Below, one piece after another: positions 15,139 to 23,183 of a DNA stretch of 57,468 nt. The notes beneath the pieces are model-generated. The model saw only the letters and a program-made list of their open reading frames with translations. It did no database searches and had not been told where the DNA came from. The stretch lies in NCBI RefSeq assembly GCF_947259545.1, contig NZ_CAMYMK010000003.1:1-57468 (forward strand), read 5' to 3'. Source of the DNA: an uncultured Marinobacter sp. (GTDB lineage Bacteria > Pseudomonadota > Gammaproteobacteria > Pseudomonadales > Oleiphilaceae). How positions within the stretch are numbered: the first letter of the stretch is position 1; every line of letters starts with the position of its first letter. The translations under genes were made by a program, and so were the position numbers.

Positions 15139-16077
15139 TTACGCCCGCACCGGCGGGACTATTTCCTTGAGCAGGTAGGGTGCCAGCAGACCGGTCTCCG
15201 GGTTGAGCAGGCGCTCTTTGTAGTAGGCGAGATACTCGGAGGTATCGTGGTCGTTGGGGTGAAAACCCGGGCGCAGGTAATCGAACACATGGCCAAGAGT
15301 GCTGCCATAGACACCGTCCCCGCGACCGATCAGCAGATCAAGGCTGCGCTTGGCGTCCTTCCAGAAACGGAGGCTGATCAGGTTGCGCGGCCGTCGGATG
15401 AACGGAATCAGCACGCCGCCCAGCGGGACCAGGAACCAGATGGTAATCAGGGCCAGCGCAAACCCGCTGACGCGCAACGCATAGTTGCCTGACAGCTCCT
15501 GGAAGACATCGTAGGCGATGTCCTTGTGCTCGGACTCCTCCACCATGTGCCACATCCACAGGCCACGCTGCTTCTCGTCCTCACTGTGAAAGAAGTTGTC
15601 TTCGTGCTTCATCATGAATTCCGCCAGGACGGCGGTGAAATGCTCGATGCCGGCCATCAGCGACAGCTGTAGCGGTTGTGGAAACCGTCGGAAGCCATAA
15701 TTGAAGACGTTCTCGGCGAGAAAACGGTAGAAAGTCACCGGAAACCGGTGTTCCTTCAGTACTTCGTTCCACTCCTCGTGCACCTTGGAATGCAGCGCCT
15801 CCTGGCCGATCAGCGAGGTTACCCGTTGTTTCAACACCGGATCCTTGAGGAATTCGCGGTGGTGGCGGGCGGTCTCGATCACCAGGTCCTCGCCATAGGT
15901 CAGAAAGATCGACAAGGCCTCGAAGTAGGCGGACGCCAGTTCCGTGTTCATGTAAAAGTTGGGGTCGGCATCCCTGGCATTGAAGTCGAACTTCATGTGC
16001 CGGATGGGTACATCGGCCTTTGACGTCTCCGGTGATGTCGTCACGGAGTCGAGTTTTTCGGCGGTTGCTGTGGTCAT
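15139..16077 (-). CDS. PF10118-type metal-dependent hydrolase-like protein
   Basis: 312 residues. Histidine/glutamate-rich helices (GQEALHSKVHEEW, GIEHFTAVLAEF, VEESEHKDIAYDVF) resemble ferritin-like diiron ligands. A hydrophobic segment (about residues 200-225) suggests membrane association. The family is labelled metal-dependent hydrolase, but its chemistry is unproven. The ATG at 16077 is preferred because AAGGA lies 8 bp upstream, whereas the upstream ATG at 16137 has no ribosome site and a serine/threonine-rich leader. It probably leads the operon with the monooxygenase. Confidence 0.82.
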   Translation of the reverse strand: MTTATAEKLDSVTTSPETSKADVPIRHMKFDFNARDADPNFYMNTELASAYFEALSIFLTYGEDLVIETARHHREFLKDPVLKQRVTSLIGQEALHSKVHEEWNEVLKEHRFPVTFYRFLAENVFNYGFRRFPQPLQLSLMAGIEHFTAVLAEFMMKHEDNFFHSEDEKQRGLWMWHMVEESEHKDIAYDVFQELSGNYALRVSGFALALITIWFLVPLGGVLIPFIRRPRNLISLRFWKDAKRSLDLLIGRGDGVYGSTLGHVFDYLRPGFHPNDHDTSEYLAYYKERLLNPETGLLAPYLLKEIVPPVRA

Positions 16078-16164
16078 GATGGTTTCCTTGGGTGCCGTGG
16101 TCACTGTTGTGAGCCGCGTGGCTAAAGCATTTGTCATGGTATGAGATTAAAGCGACTAATTGTT

Positions 16165-16184
16165 CGGGTTCAATTCGGAACCCG
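16165..16184. promoter_or_regulatory. Inverted repeat and repeated box upstream of the PF10118/BVMO pair
   Basis: CGGGTTC and GAACCCG form a perfect 7-bp inverted repeat with a 6-bp spacer, 87 bp upstream of the PF10118 gene. The box TTGTTCGGGTT that overlaps its left arm occurs again at 16258-16268, closer to the divergent amidohydrolase gene. The 324-bp gap thus carries two copies of the same box, one towards each gene. No cognate regulator is evident. Confidence 0.4.
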
Positions 16185-16401
16185 TTAGGGCGCAAGGGGC
16201 TTTGATAGCGGCAGGCTTTCCCCTTCGATGGGTCTGCAGGGGCAAAAATACGAATGCTTGTTCGGGTTTTGTTGCTTCCCGGTGAATTGCTGGAAAGTTC
16301 ATTGCGTGAGAGGTGTGTTTTCGGGATTAGCGACTATGCTTTCCTCAGGGCCCTGCTTTGGATGCGGGGCCGCTCCATGAACCGGAAATACGGAGGGCCT
16401 T

Positions 16402-17508
16402 GTGACGGATCGGAATGTGGTCACCGTGTTTTATGATGAGCGGGTTCTCAAGCACTTCCCCGATGTGAATACCGCTTTTCTGCCAGGGCGACTGGACAAG
16501 CGCATTCGTACCATCCTGTCCGGCCTCGCCGTGCAATGGAAGTACCCGGAACATCCCGGGCGCCTGCAAGCCGTCATGGAACTCCTCAATCGGGAGCCCA
16601 TTCCGGATGTGGCTTTTGCGCCTGGGCAGGCCGCAACTCGCGAGGAACTGGCCCGGGTTCACACCATGTCTTTCCTGGACGATATTTTTTCCCTCAGAGA
16701 TGACAGTGCCTGGCTGGATGTTGACACCACCGCAGTGTCGCCCGGCAGTGTTGAAGCGGCAGAAGTCGCTGCGGGCACGGCTATCGCAGCGGTGGAAGCG
16801 GTGATGGCGGGTAAGACAGAAAGTGCATTCGCTGTGGTTCGTCCGCCGGGACATCATGCCGAACCGGCCCGGGCGAGGGGGTTCTGCCTGTTCAACAACG
16901 TTGCGGTGGCGGCGGCCCATGCCAAGGCCGTGCTGGGCTGCAAGCGGGTTTTGATCCTGGACTGGGATGTTCATCATGGCAACGGCACCCAGGACATTTT
17001 CTGGGCCGATCCCGACGTGATGTTCATTGATCTGCACCGGGCGGCACCATTTTACCCGGGCACGGGCGCCTTGGATGACATCGGTGCCGGTCGTGGGGAA
17101 GGTACCACTGTGAATGTGCCTTTGCCCGGTGGGGCAGGCGATATGGCCTATTTCCACGCCATGCAGGAAATCGTTGTGCCGGCTACGGAGTACTTCAAAC
17201 CGGATCTGATTCTGGTGTCGGCGGGCTTTGATGCCCACTGGTTCGATCTGGCGATGAACGTCAGCTACGAAGGCTTTGCCGCCATGGCCAGTGTAGTGCA
17301 GTCCCTGGCCAAGCGGCATTGTGATGGTCGGCTGGTGTGCGTTCTGGAAGGGGGATACAACACGGAATCCCTGTCCCACGGAGTCCATGCAGTGCTGAAG
17401 GTACTGGCAGGCGGCTCGGTGCCGGATCCGAAGGTTTGTGGCATGGAGGAGGTAGACCGGGCCGCAGAGTTTCATCGTGGGGCCTTTAACGACGAAGATA
17501 CGGGTTAG
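16402..17508 (+). CDS. Histone deacetylase-like amidohydrolase
   Basis: 368 residues of the arginase/deacetylase superfamily. Zinc and catalytic residues are all visible: HH in RPPGHHAE (about 149-156), the D-x-H pair in LDWDVHHGNGTQ, the third ligand in SAGFDAH and the catalytic tyrosine in LEGGYN. Bacterial members deacetylate small acetylated amines or proteins. The start is a GTG at 16402 with GGAGGG upstream. A 70-residue gene follows 36 bp later. The substrate is unknown. Confidence 0.9.
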   Translation: MTDRNVVTVFYDERVLKHFPDVNTAFLPGRLDKRIRTILSGLAVQWKYPEHPGRLQAVMELLNREPIPDVAFAPGQAATREELARVHTMSFLDDIFSLRDDSAWLDVDTTAVSPGSVEAAEVAAGTAIAAVEAVMAGKTESAFAVVRPPGHHAEPARARGFCLFNNVAVAAAHAKAVLGCKRVLILDWDVHHGNGTQDIFWADPDVMFIDLHRAAPFYPGTGALDDIGAGRGEGTTVNVPLPGGAGDMAYFHAMQEIVVPATEYFKPDLILVSAGFDAHWFDLAMNVSYEGFAAMASVVQSLAKRHCDGRLVCVLEGGYNTESLSHGVHAVLKVLAGGSVPDPKVCGMEEVDRAAEFHRGAFNDEDTG

Positions 17509-17544
17509 GTCTGCTTAGGCTTTTGTTAGAGACAGGAGGGCGCT

Positions 17545-17757
17545 ATGTTTGTGGCAGAAAAGTACACCGGCCATTTAATCGAAGTGCTGGATACCCAGGC
17601 CCTGTTCGACCCCCACAGAACCCGCATCAAGGGCAGTATGCAATATGGCGAGGAAGCCCAGGACCCGGAGTTCTATGAAAAGTCGGAGCTGGGTTTTCCC
17701 TCCGGCGAAGCCTTGCCGAAATGCTGGACCGATCCGAATTACCGGCTGAAGAAGTGA
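17545..17757 (+). CDS. Conserved small protein of unknown function
   Basis: 70 residues with a strong AGGAGGG box. The opening MFVAEKYTGHLIEVLDTQALFDP and the central YGEEAQDPEFYEKSELGFPSGEALPKCW resemble a short conserved gammaproteobacterial protein that is sometimes labelled acetyltransferase, although it is far too short for that fold. No signal peptide or membrane segment. It follows the amidohydrolase closely and may share its transcript. Confidence 0.7.
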   Translation: MFVAEKYTGHLIEVLDTQALFDPHRTRIKGSMQYGEEAQDPEFYEKSELGFPSGEALPKCWTDPNYRLKK

Positions 17758-17836
17758 CACATCTAATCCGACTACCCCTGTTTACTTTTTAACCGCCAAA
17801 AGTTGAAACCCCATCACCTTTTCTGTAGCCTTTATT

Positions 17837-17856
17837 TTAATTGAACGTTCAATTAA
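17837..17856. promoter_or_regulatory. BetI-type operator (perfect 20-bp palindrome)
   Basis: TTAATTGAACGTTCAATTAA is perfectly palindromic, centred 42 bp before the betI start. The core ATTGAACGTTCAAT is the form expected of BetI-regulated choline operons. BetI represses until choline is present, so this site should control betIBA. Confidence 0.85.
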
Positions 17857-17888
17857 TTAAATTTGGGCCCGGAAACAGCGAAGTCGCC

Positions 17889-18482
17889 ATGCCGATTGTT
17901 GGAGTTAAAGACACACGAAAGCAGCAGTTGATCGACGCCACCATGGAGTCCATCGCCGAGCTGGGAATGCAGAACACCACCATTGTGAGCATCAGCAAAC
18001 GGGCGGGGATGTCCTCGGGCATCATCAGTCATTATTTCGGTGGCAAACAGGGTTTGATCGAAGCCGCCCTGCGATATCTGCTGGATCAGCTGGGTAAGGA
18101 ATTGCGGGAGCGCATGGCAAAGACCGATGGCTCCCCCGAGCAGCGGCTGAATTGCATCGTCGAATCGAACTTTTCCGAGTTCCAGCGCTCGGCGCTGGCG
18201 GCCAAAACCTGGCTCAGCTTCTGGGCGCGCTCGATGCATGAGCCCGGCCTGCAACGCCTGCAGCAGATCAATAACGCGCGGCTGTACAGCAACCTGCGTT
18301 ATTCCTTTGCGCAAGTGCTCGCGCCCGAAGCAGCGACAGAAGCCGCGCGGCAAACCGCAGCGCTGATCGACGGCTTCTGGCTGCGCAGCGCCCTGAGCCT
18401 GGAGCCGGTCGAGAGCTTTGAGGCCGGTGAGCGGCTCTGTAAGAAATTCGTCCACGAGACACTGGCCCAGGCAAAGGCCTGA
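17889..18482 (+). CDS. betI: BetI, choline-responsive TetR-family repressor
   Basis: 197 residues beginning MPIVGVKDTRKQQLIDATMESI, closely matching the E. coli BetI N-terminus. The helix-turn-helix (ISKRAGMSSGIISHYFGGKQGLIEAALR) lies at about 35-62. A TTG at 17841 opens the frame further but lies inside the operator palindrome, so the ATG at 17889 is the start. First gene of betI-betB-betA. Represses the operon; choline is the inducer. Confidence 0.95.
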   Translation: MPIVGVKDTRKQQLIDATMESIAELGMQNTTIVSISKRAGMSSGIISHYFGGKQGLIEAALRYLLDQLGKELRERMAKTDGSPEQRLNCIVESNFSEFQRSALAAKTWLSFWARSMHEPGLQRLQQINNARLYSNLRYSFAQVLAPEAATEAARQTAALIDGFWLRSALSLEPVESFEAGERLCKKFVHETLAQAKA

Positions 18483-18545
18483 GCGTCACTTTATTCAAAC
18501 GGCCCACAAGGCCTGAAGACACTGAACCGAGGTTACCCACTGACT

Positions 18546-20021
18546 ATGTCTGCATCCGCATCTCTTCCCGTTGTTCAAAATTTCGTGCATGGGCGTTTTC
18601 TGGCCAACAGCACCGGTGAAACCTTTCCGGTCGTGAACCCGGCTACCGGGCAGGTGATTTACGAGGTGGAAGTGGCCGATGAGTCGGTTCAGCAGGCTGC
18701 CATTGAAAGTGCCCGCGCCGGTTTTTCGCAATGGTCGACCATGACCGCCATTGAGCGTAGCCGGATTCTGCTCAGAGCCGTGGCCCTGCTCCGTGCGCGC
18801 AACGACGAGCTGGCGGCGGTGGAAGTGAAGGACACCGGCAAGCCCTGGCAGGAAGCGGAAGCCGTGGATGTGGTTACCGGTGCCGACGCCATCGAGTTCT
18901 TCGCTGGGCTGGCGCCCTCCATCGAAGGCAACCAGCAGGATCTGGGCGGTGATTTCTATTACACCCGCCGCGAGCCGTTGGGTATCTGCGCCGGCATTGG
19001 CGCCTGGAACTACCCGATCCAGATCGCCTGCTGGAAGTCCGCACCGGCGTTGGCCTGCGGTAACGCAATGATCTTCAAGCCGTCGGAAGAAACCCCGATG
19101 GGGGCTGTGAAACTGGCGGAAATCCTTATCGAAGCGGGCGTGCCCGCGGGCGTGTTCAACGTCGTACAGGGTGCGGCGGACGTCGGCCAGTGGCTGACCC
19201 ATCATCCCGAGATCGCCAAGGTGTCCTTCACCGGCGAAGTGGCGACCGGCAAGAAGGTGATGGCGGCTGCGGCATCGTCCCTCAAGGACGTGACCATGGA
19301 GCTGGGCGGCAAGTCCCCGTTGATCATTTTTGACGACGCAGACCTTGAGAACGCCGTCTCCGCCGCGATGGTGGGCAACTTTTACACCCAGGGCGAGATC
19401 TGCACCAACGGTACCCGGGTGTTTGTCCATGAAGACATCTACCCGCGCTTTATGGACCGCCTGCTGGAACGCACCCGCAAGAACATCAAGCCCGGTGACC
19501 CGATGAATCCGGACACCAACTTCGGCGCCCTGATTTCCGCCAAACACCGGGATCTGGTGCTGGGTTACATCGCCACCGGGCTGGCCGAAGGCGCCACCCT
19601 GAGTCACGGCGGCCGGGCGTTTGATCCGGAGGACTCCACAGGCGGCTACTTCGTGGAGCCGACCATCTTCACCGAATGCACCGATGACATGACCATCGTG
19701 AAGGAAGAGATCTTCGGGCCGGTGATGTCAGTACTCACGTTCTCCGGGGAAGACGAGGTAATTGCCCGGGCCAACAATACCGATACCGGTCTGGCCGCCG
19801 GTGTGTTCACCAGCGACATCCGCCGTGCCCACCGGGTGATTCACCAGATCCAGGCCGGCATCTGCTGGATCAACAGCTACGGTGCCTCCCCGGCGGAAAT
19901 GCCGGTCGGTGGCTACAAACTCTCCGGCATCGGCCGCGAAAACGGGCGCGAGACCATTTCTCACTACACCCAGATCAAGTCGGTGTACGTGGGGATGGAA
20001 GACATCGACGCGCCGTTTTAA
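18546..20021 (+). CDS. betB: Betaine aldehyde dehydrogenase
   Basis: 491 residues of the ALDH superfamily. Visible are NYP in the [14 protein letters not shown] segment, the general-base glutamate in MELGGKSP and the catalytic cysteine in [12 protein letters not shown]. It oxidises betaine aldehyde to glycine betaine with NAD(P)+, the second step in osmoprotectant synthesis. Positioned 63 bp after betI and 27 bp before betA, matching the canonical order. Full length. Confidence 0.96.
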   Translation: MSASASLPVVQNFVHGRFLANSTGETFPVVNPATGQVIYEVEVADESVQQAAIESARAGFSQWSTMTAIERSRILLRAVALLRARNDELAAVEVKDTGKPWQEAEAVDVVTGADAIEFFAGLAPSIEGNQQDLGGDFYYTRREPLGICAGIGAWNYPIQIACWKSAPALACGNAMIFKPSEETPMGAVKLAEILIEAGVPAGVFNVVQGAADVGQWLTHHPEIAKVSFTGEVATGKKVMAAAASSLKDVTMELGGKSPLIIFDDADLENAVSAAMVGNFYTQGEICTNGTRVFVHEDIYPRFMDRLLERTRKNIKPGDPMNPDTNFGALISAKHRDLVLGYIATGLAEGATLSHGGRAFDPEDSTGGYFVEPTIFTECTDDMTIVKEEIFGPVMSVLTFSGEDEVIARANNTDTGLAAGVFTSDIRRAHRVIHQIQAGICWINSYGASPAEMPVGGYKLSGIGRENGRETISHYTQIKSVYVGMEDIDAPF

Positions 20022-20048
20022 GCCCGCAGGCCACAGAGGAGAACGCAT

Positions 20049-21734
20049 ATGACAGAAAACCGATACGACTACATCATTGTGGGCGCCGGTTCCGCCGGTT
20101 GCGTACTGGCCAACCGTCTTACCGAGGACGCGCGCCACAGGGTGCTGCTGCTGGAAACCGGCGGCAGCGACAAGAGCATCTTTATCCAGATGCCCACGGC
20201 CCTGTCCATTCCTATGAACACCAAAAAGTACGCCTGGCAGTTTGAATCCGAGCCGGAGTCGTTCCTGGATAATCGCCGCATGCACTGCCCACGGGGCAAG
20301 GTACTGGGCGGTTCGTCTTCCATCAACGGCATGGTTTATGTCCGTGGCCACGCCCGGGATTTCGACGAGTGGGAATCCGAAGGCGCGGAAGGCTGGAATT
20401 ACCGCCAGGTACTGCCGTACTTCAAGAAAGCGGAAACCTGGGCCTTCGGTGGCAATGACTACCGGGGCGACAAAGGCCCGCTGGGGGTGAACAACGGCAA
20501 CAACATGCAGAACCCGCTCTACGAGGCCTTCATCAAGGCAGGCTCGGATGCCGGCTATTTCGAGACCGGGGATTACAACGGCGCCCAGCAGGAAGGGTTC
20601 GGTGCCATGCACATGACTGTCAAGAACGGTCGCCGCTGGTCCACCGCCAACGCGTATCTGCGCCCGGCCATGGAACGCCCGAATCTGACGGTAGTGACTC
20701 ATGCGCTGGTGCACAAGGTGTTGCTGGACGGCAAGACCGCTACCGGCGTGCGTTATGAGCAGGGCGGCAAGATTCATGAAGCCAAAGCCGCCGAGGAAGT
20801 GATTCTGTCCGCCGGCTCCATCGGCTCGCCCCATCTGCTGCAGCTCTCTGGTATCGGTAAGCGTGAGGTGCTGGAAAACGCAGACATTGAGGTGCAACAC
20901 GAACTGCCGGGCGTGGGTGAGAACCTGCAGGATCACCTGGAGTTCTACTTCCAGTTTCGCTGCAAAAAGCCGGTCTCCCTCAACGGCAAGCTGGACTGGT
21001 GGAACAAGCTGAAGATCGGCGTGCGCTGGATTCTGCGCAAGGACGGTCTGGGCGCCACCAACCACTTTGAATCCTGCGGCTTTATCCGTTCCAAGGCGGG
21101 GGTTGAGTGGCCGGACCTGCAATACCATTTCCTGCCGGCGGCCATGCGCTACGACGGCAAGGAAGCGTTTGATGGAGACGGTTTCCAGCTTCACATCGGT
21201 CATAACAAGCCGAAAAGCCGTGGTTTTGTGCATGTGCAGTCCGCGGACCCGAAGCAGGCACCGACCATTCGCTTCAATTATCTGGAGCATGAAGCCGACC
21301 GTGAAGGCTTCCGCGACTGCGTGCGCCTGACCCGGGAAATCATCAGCCAGCCGGCGATGGACGAATACCGCGGCGCCGAGATCCAGCCCGGGATCGATGT
21401 TCAGAGCGACGAGGAAATCGACGCCTTTGTCCGTCAGGCCGTGGAAAGCGCCTATCACCCGTCCTGCTCCTGCAAGATGGGCACCGACGAACTGGCAGTG
21501 GTGGACCCGCACACCCGGGTTCGCGGCATAAACAACCTGCGGGTGGTGGATTCTTCCATCTTCCCGACCATACCCAACGGCAACCTGAACGCGCCCACCA
21601 TCATGGTGGCCGAGCGGGCAGCCGATCTGATCCGGGGCAAGGAGCCCCTGCAACCTTCTGACGCGCCTGTGGTGATGGATGACCAGTGGCAGGGGCGGCA
21701 GCGACCGGGACAGGCAAAGCGCGCGCTAAGTTAG
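20049..21734 (+). CDS. betA: Choline dehydrogenase
   Basis: 561 residues, a GMC-family flavoprotein. FAD-binding [13 protein letters not shown] is at 12-24, the GMC signature [18 protein letters not shown] follows, and the C-terminal active-site region HPSCSCKMG with [13 protein letters not shown] is complete. It oxidises choline to betaine aldehyde at the membrane. Strong AGGAG before the ATG. The gene end overlaps a small inverted repeat (CGCGCTAA/TTAGCGCG), and a GC-rich hairpin follows. Confidence 0.96.
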   Translation: MTENRYDYIIVGAGSAGCVLANRLTEDARHRVLLLETGGSDKSIFIQMPTALSIPMNTKKYAWQFESEPESFLDNRRMHCPRGKVLGGSSSINGMVYVRGHARDFDEWESEGAEGWNYRQVLPYFKKAETWAFGGNDYRGDKGPLGVNNGNNMQNPLYEAFIKAGSDAGYFETGDYNGAQQEGFGAMHMTVKNGRRWSTANAYLRPAMERPNLTVVTHALVHKVLLDGKTATGVRYEQGGKIHEAKAAEEVILSAGSIGSPHLLQLSGIGKREVLENADIEVQHELPGVGENLQDHLEFYFQFRCKKPVSLNGKLDWWNKLKIGVRWILRKDGLGATNHFESCGFIRSKAGVEWPDLQYHFLPAAMRYDGKEAFDGDGFQLHIGHNKPKSRGFVHVQSADPKQAPTIRFNYLEHEADREGFRDCVRLTREIISQPAMDEYRGAEIQPGIDVQSDEEIDAFVRQAVESAYHPSCSCKMGTDELAVVDPHTRVRGINNLRVVDSSIFPTIPNGNLNAPTIMVAERAADLIRGKEPLQPSDAPVVMDDQWQGRQRPGQAKRALS

Positions 21735-21749
21735 CGCGTCGTCATCCCA

Positions 21750-21772
21750 CCCGGGCGTGCAATGCGCCCGGG
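21750..21772 (+). other. Hairpin between betA and the transporter gene
   Basis: CCCGGGCG, a 7-base loop and CGCCCGGG form a perfect 8-bp stem 16 bp after betA. No T-run follows. It could trim or stabilise the bet mRNA or attenuate transcription into the transporter gene, which starts 170 bp further on. Confidence 0.55.
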
Positions 21773-21941
21773 GATTTGCAAGCCCTCAGGATTTCCCTAT
21801 CAGCGCAACGGCATCCCGCCGTTCCTGGGCGCCGGATAGGCAAGTCCTGGGTTTGTGTCCGATTCGAAAGAAGCAGCGCTTACAAAGTAGAGGAGGAACA
21901 CCCATGCTGTTCACTATAATGATGAATAACCGGAGGAGCCT

Positions 21942-23159
21942 ATGACACTCTGGTTATCCTCAGGCCTGATTTTTACCTTCGCCGCCATTGCCCTGATTCT
22001 GTACAAGTGGTGGGATATCAAGTGCATCGGCGTCACGCCGGTTCGCACGTTCACCTTTATCGCCATTCTGTTCACGTCAGGGCTAGACGTGGGGCTGATC
22101 ATGTTCCCGCTGACCGAATTCAGTGGTTACGGCGATCTCTCGGCGAGTCCGGAGTACGGCTTTGCCAATCCCCTGGCGATTGAATTTGGCTTCTGGGCCT
22201 TCCTGATCTGGGGCTTCTATTTCCTGACCTGCTTCTACTTCGCGATCATTGAACCGCGGGTGCAGTTTTTCGAGATACCGCTGGTCAAGGTCGTCAACAA
22301 CGTGGTGATCATCGGCACCTGTGCCTTCACAGCCTACCTGCTGCTGGTGAACCTGCCCTGGTACCTGCCCCAACTCGGGGACGGTGAGTCCGTGGTGCCG
22401 GCGTTCTACTTCATTGTGTTTGCCGCTATCGGCCTGGCGGTCTATTCCAGCTCGAAGATCAAGTACGTACGAATTCTCAGCCTGGGTTCCAGCCTGTTGT
22501 TCATCGCCCTCATCGTCGGTATGTGGTTCCGGGCGTTTGTGCTGGGTGAAGGTTCGCCGGCGGATTTCCTTGGCACAGCCGGGCTGCTGGGTGAGTACTT
22601 CACCAACATCCACCAGTTTGCGTTGCCGATTAATGACTACCACGAGTTTTACCTGTTCTGGTGGTTCGCCTGGAGCATCATGATCGGCCAGTTCACCGCC
22701 CGTTTTGTCAGCGGAATCCGGACCTGGCAGCTGTTGATTGCCATGCTGGTGGTGCCGTCCATCGCCATCGGTGTGTGGTTCTCGGTGCTCTACCATTATC
22801 ATGCCGAGGGGCTGCAGATTGCGGCCTTCACCAATCTGGCGATGATTACCGTGGGTGTGCTGATGGTGGTGAACTCGCTGGATTCGTTGATCCGGCTTTA
22901 CACCGATAACCTGAATATGACCGCCCAGCGCCTCGGCAGGGCGAACTATGTGGTGTTCAACTTCCTGGCGATGGTGGGCCTGACCATGCTGTTCCAACTG
23001 GACTTCCTGAGGATTCAGTGGGTGGGCGCGCTGGTCATTACCCTGTATTTCGCCTGCTTTGCCTTCATCCTGGCGAAGAAGCGGGCGGATGTAATGGCCA
23101 TTGAAGCATCACCGAAAGAGAATATTCTCGACTTCCGCAAGATTGAACTGGCCAGTTAA
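21942..23159 (+). CDS. Short, divergent BCCT-type choline transporter
   Basis: 405 residues with about ten membrane helices. FYLFWWFAWSIMIGQFTARF followed by VPSIAIGVWFSVLYHY matches the WTxFYWAWW-xxPFVGxFxAR and VPSxxxxxWFSVF block of BCCT transporters. An early RTFTFIAILFTSGLDVGLIMFPLTE fits the glycine-rich MLFAAGMGIGLMFWGVAEP helix. It lacks the N-terminal extension and first helices plus the long C-tail of BetT (usually 500-700 residues). AGGAG precedes the ATG. Location behind betA supports choline or betaine uptake, but the changed GLDVG motif may alter ion coupling. Confidence 0.72.
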   Translation: MTLWLSSGLIFTFAAIALILYKWWDIKCIGVTPVRTFTFIAILFTSGLDVGLIMFPLTEFSGYGDLSASPEYGFANPLAIEFGFWAFLIWGFYFLTCFYFAIIEPRVQFFEIPLVKVVNNVVIIGTCAFTAYLLLVNLPWYLPQLGDGESVVPAFYFIVFAAIGLAVYSSSKIKYVRILSLGSSLLFIALIVGMWFRAFVLGEGSPADFLGTAGLLGEYFTNIHQFALPINDYHEFYLFWWFAWSIMIGQFTARFVSGIRTWQLLIAMLVVPSIAIGVWFSVLYHYHAEGLQIAAFTNLAMITVGVLMVVNSLDSLIRLYTDNLNMTAQRLGRANYVVFNFLAMVGLTMLFQLDFLRIQWVGALVITLYFACFAFILAKKRADVMAIEASPKENILDFRKIELAS

Positions 23160-23183
23160 CCCGGTCTGCGGGGCTGGTGTGGG

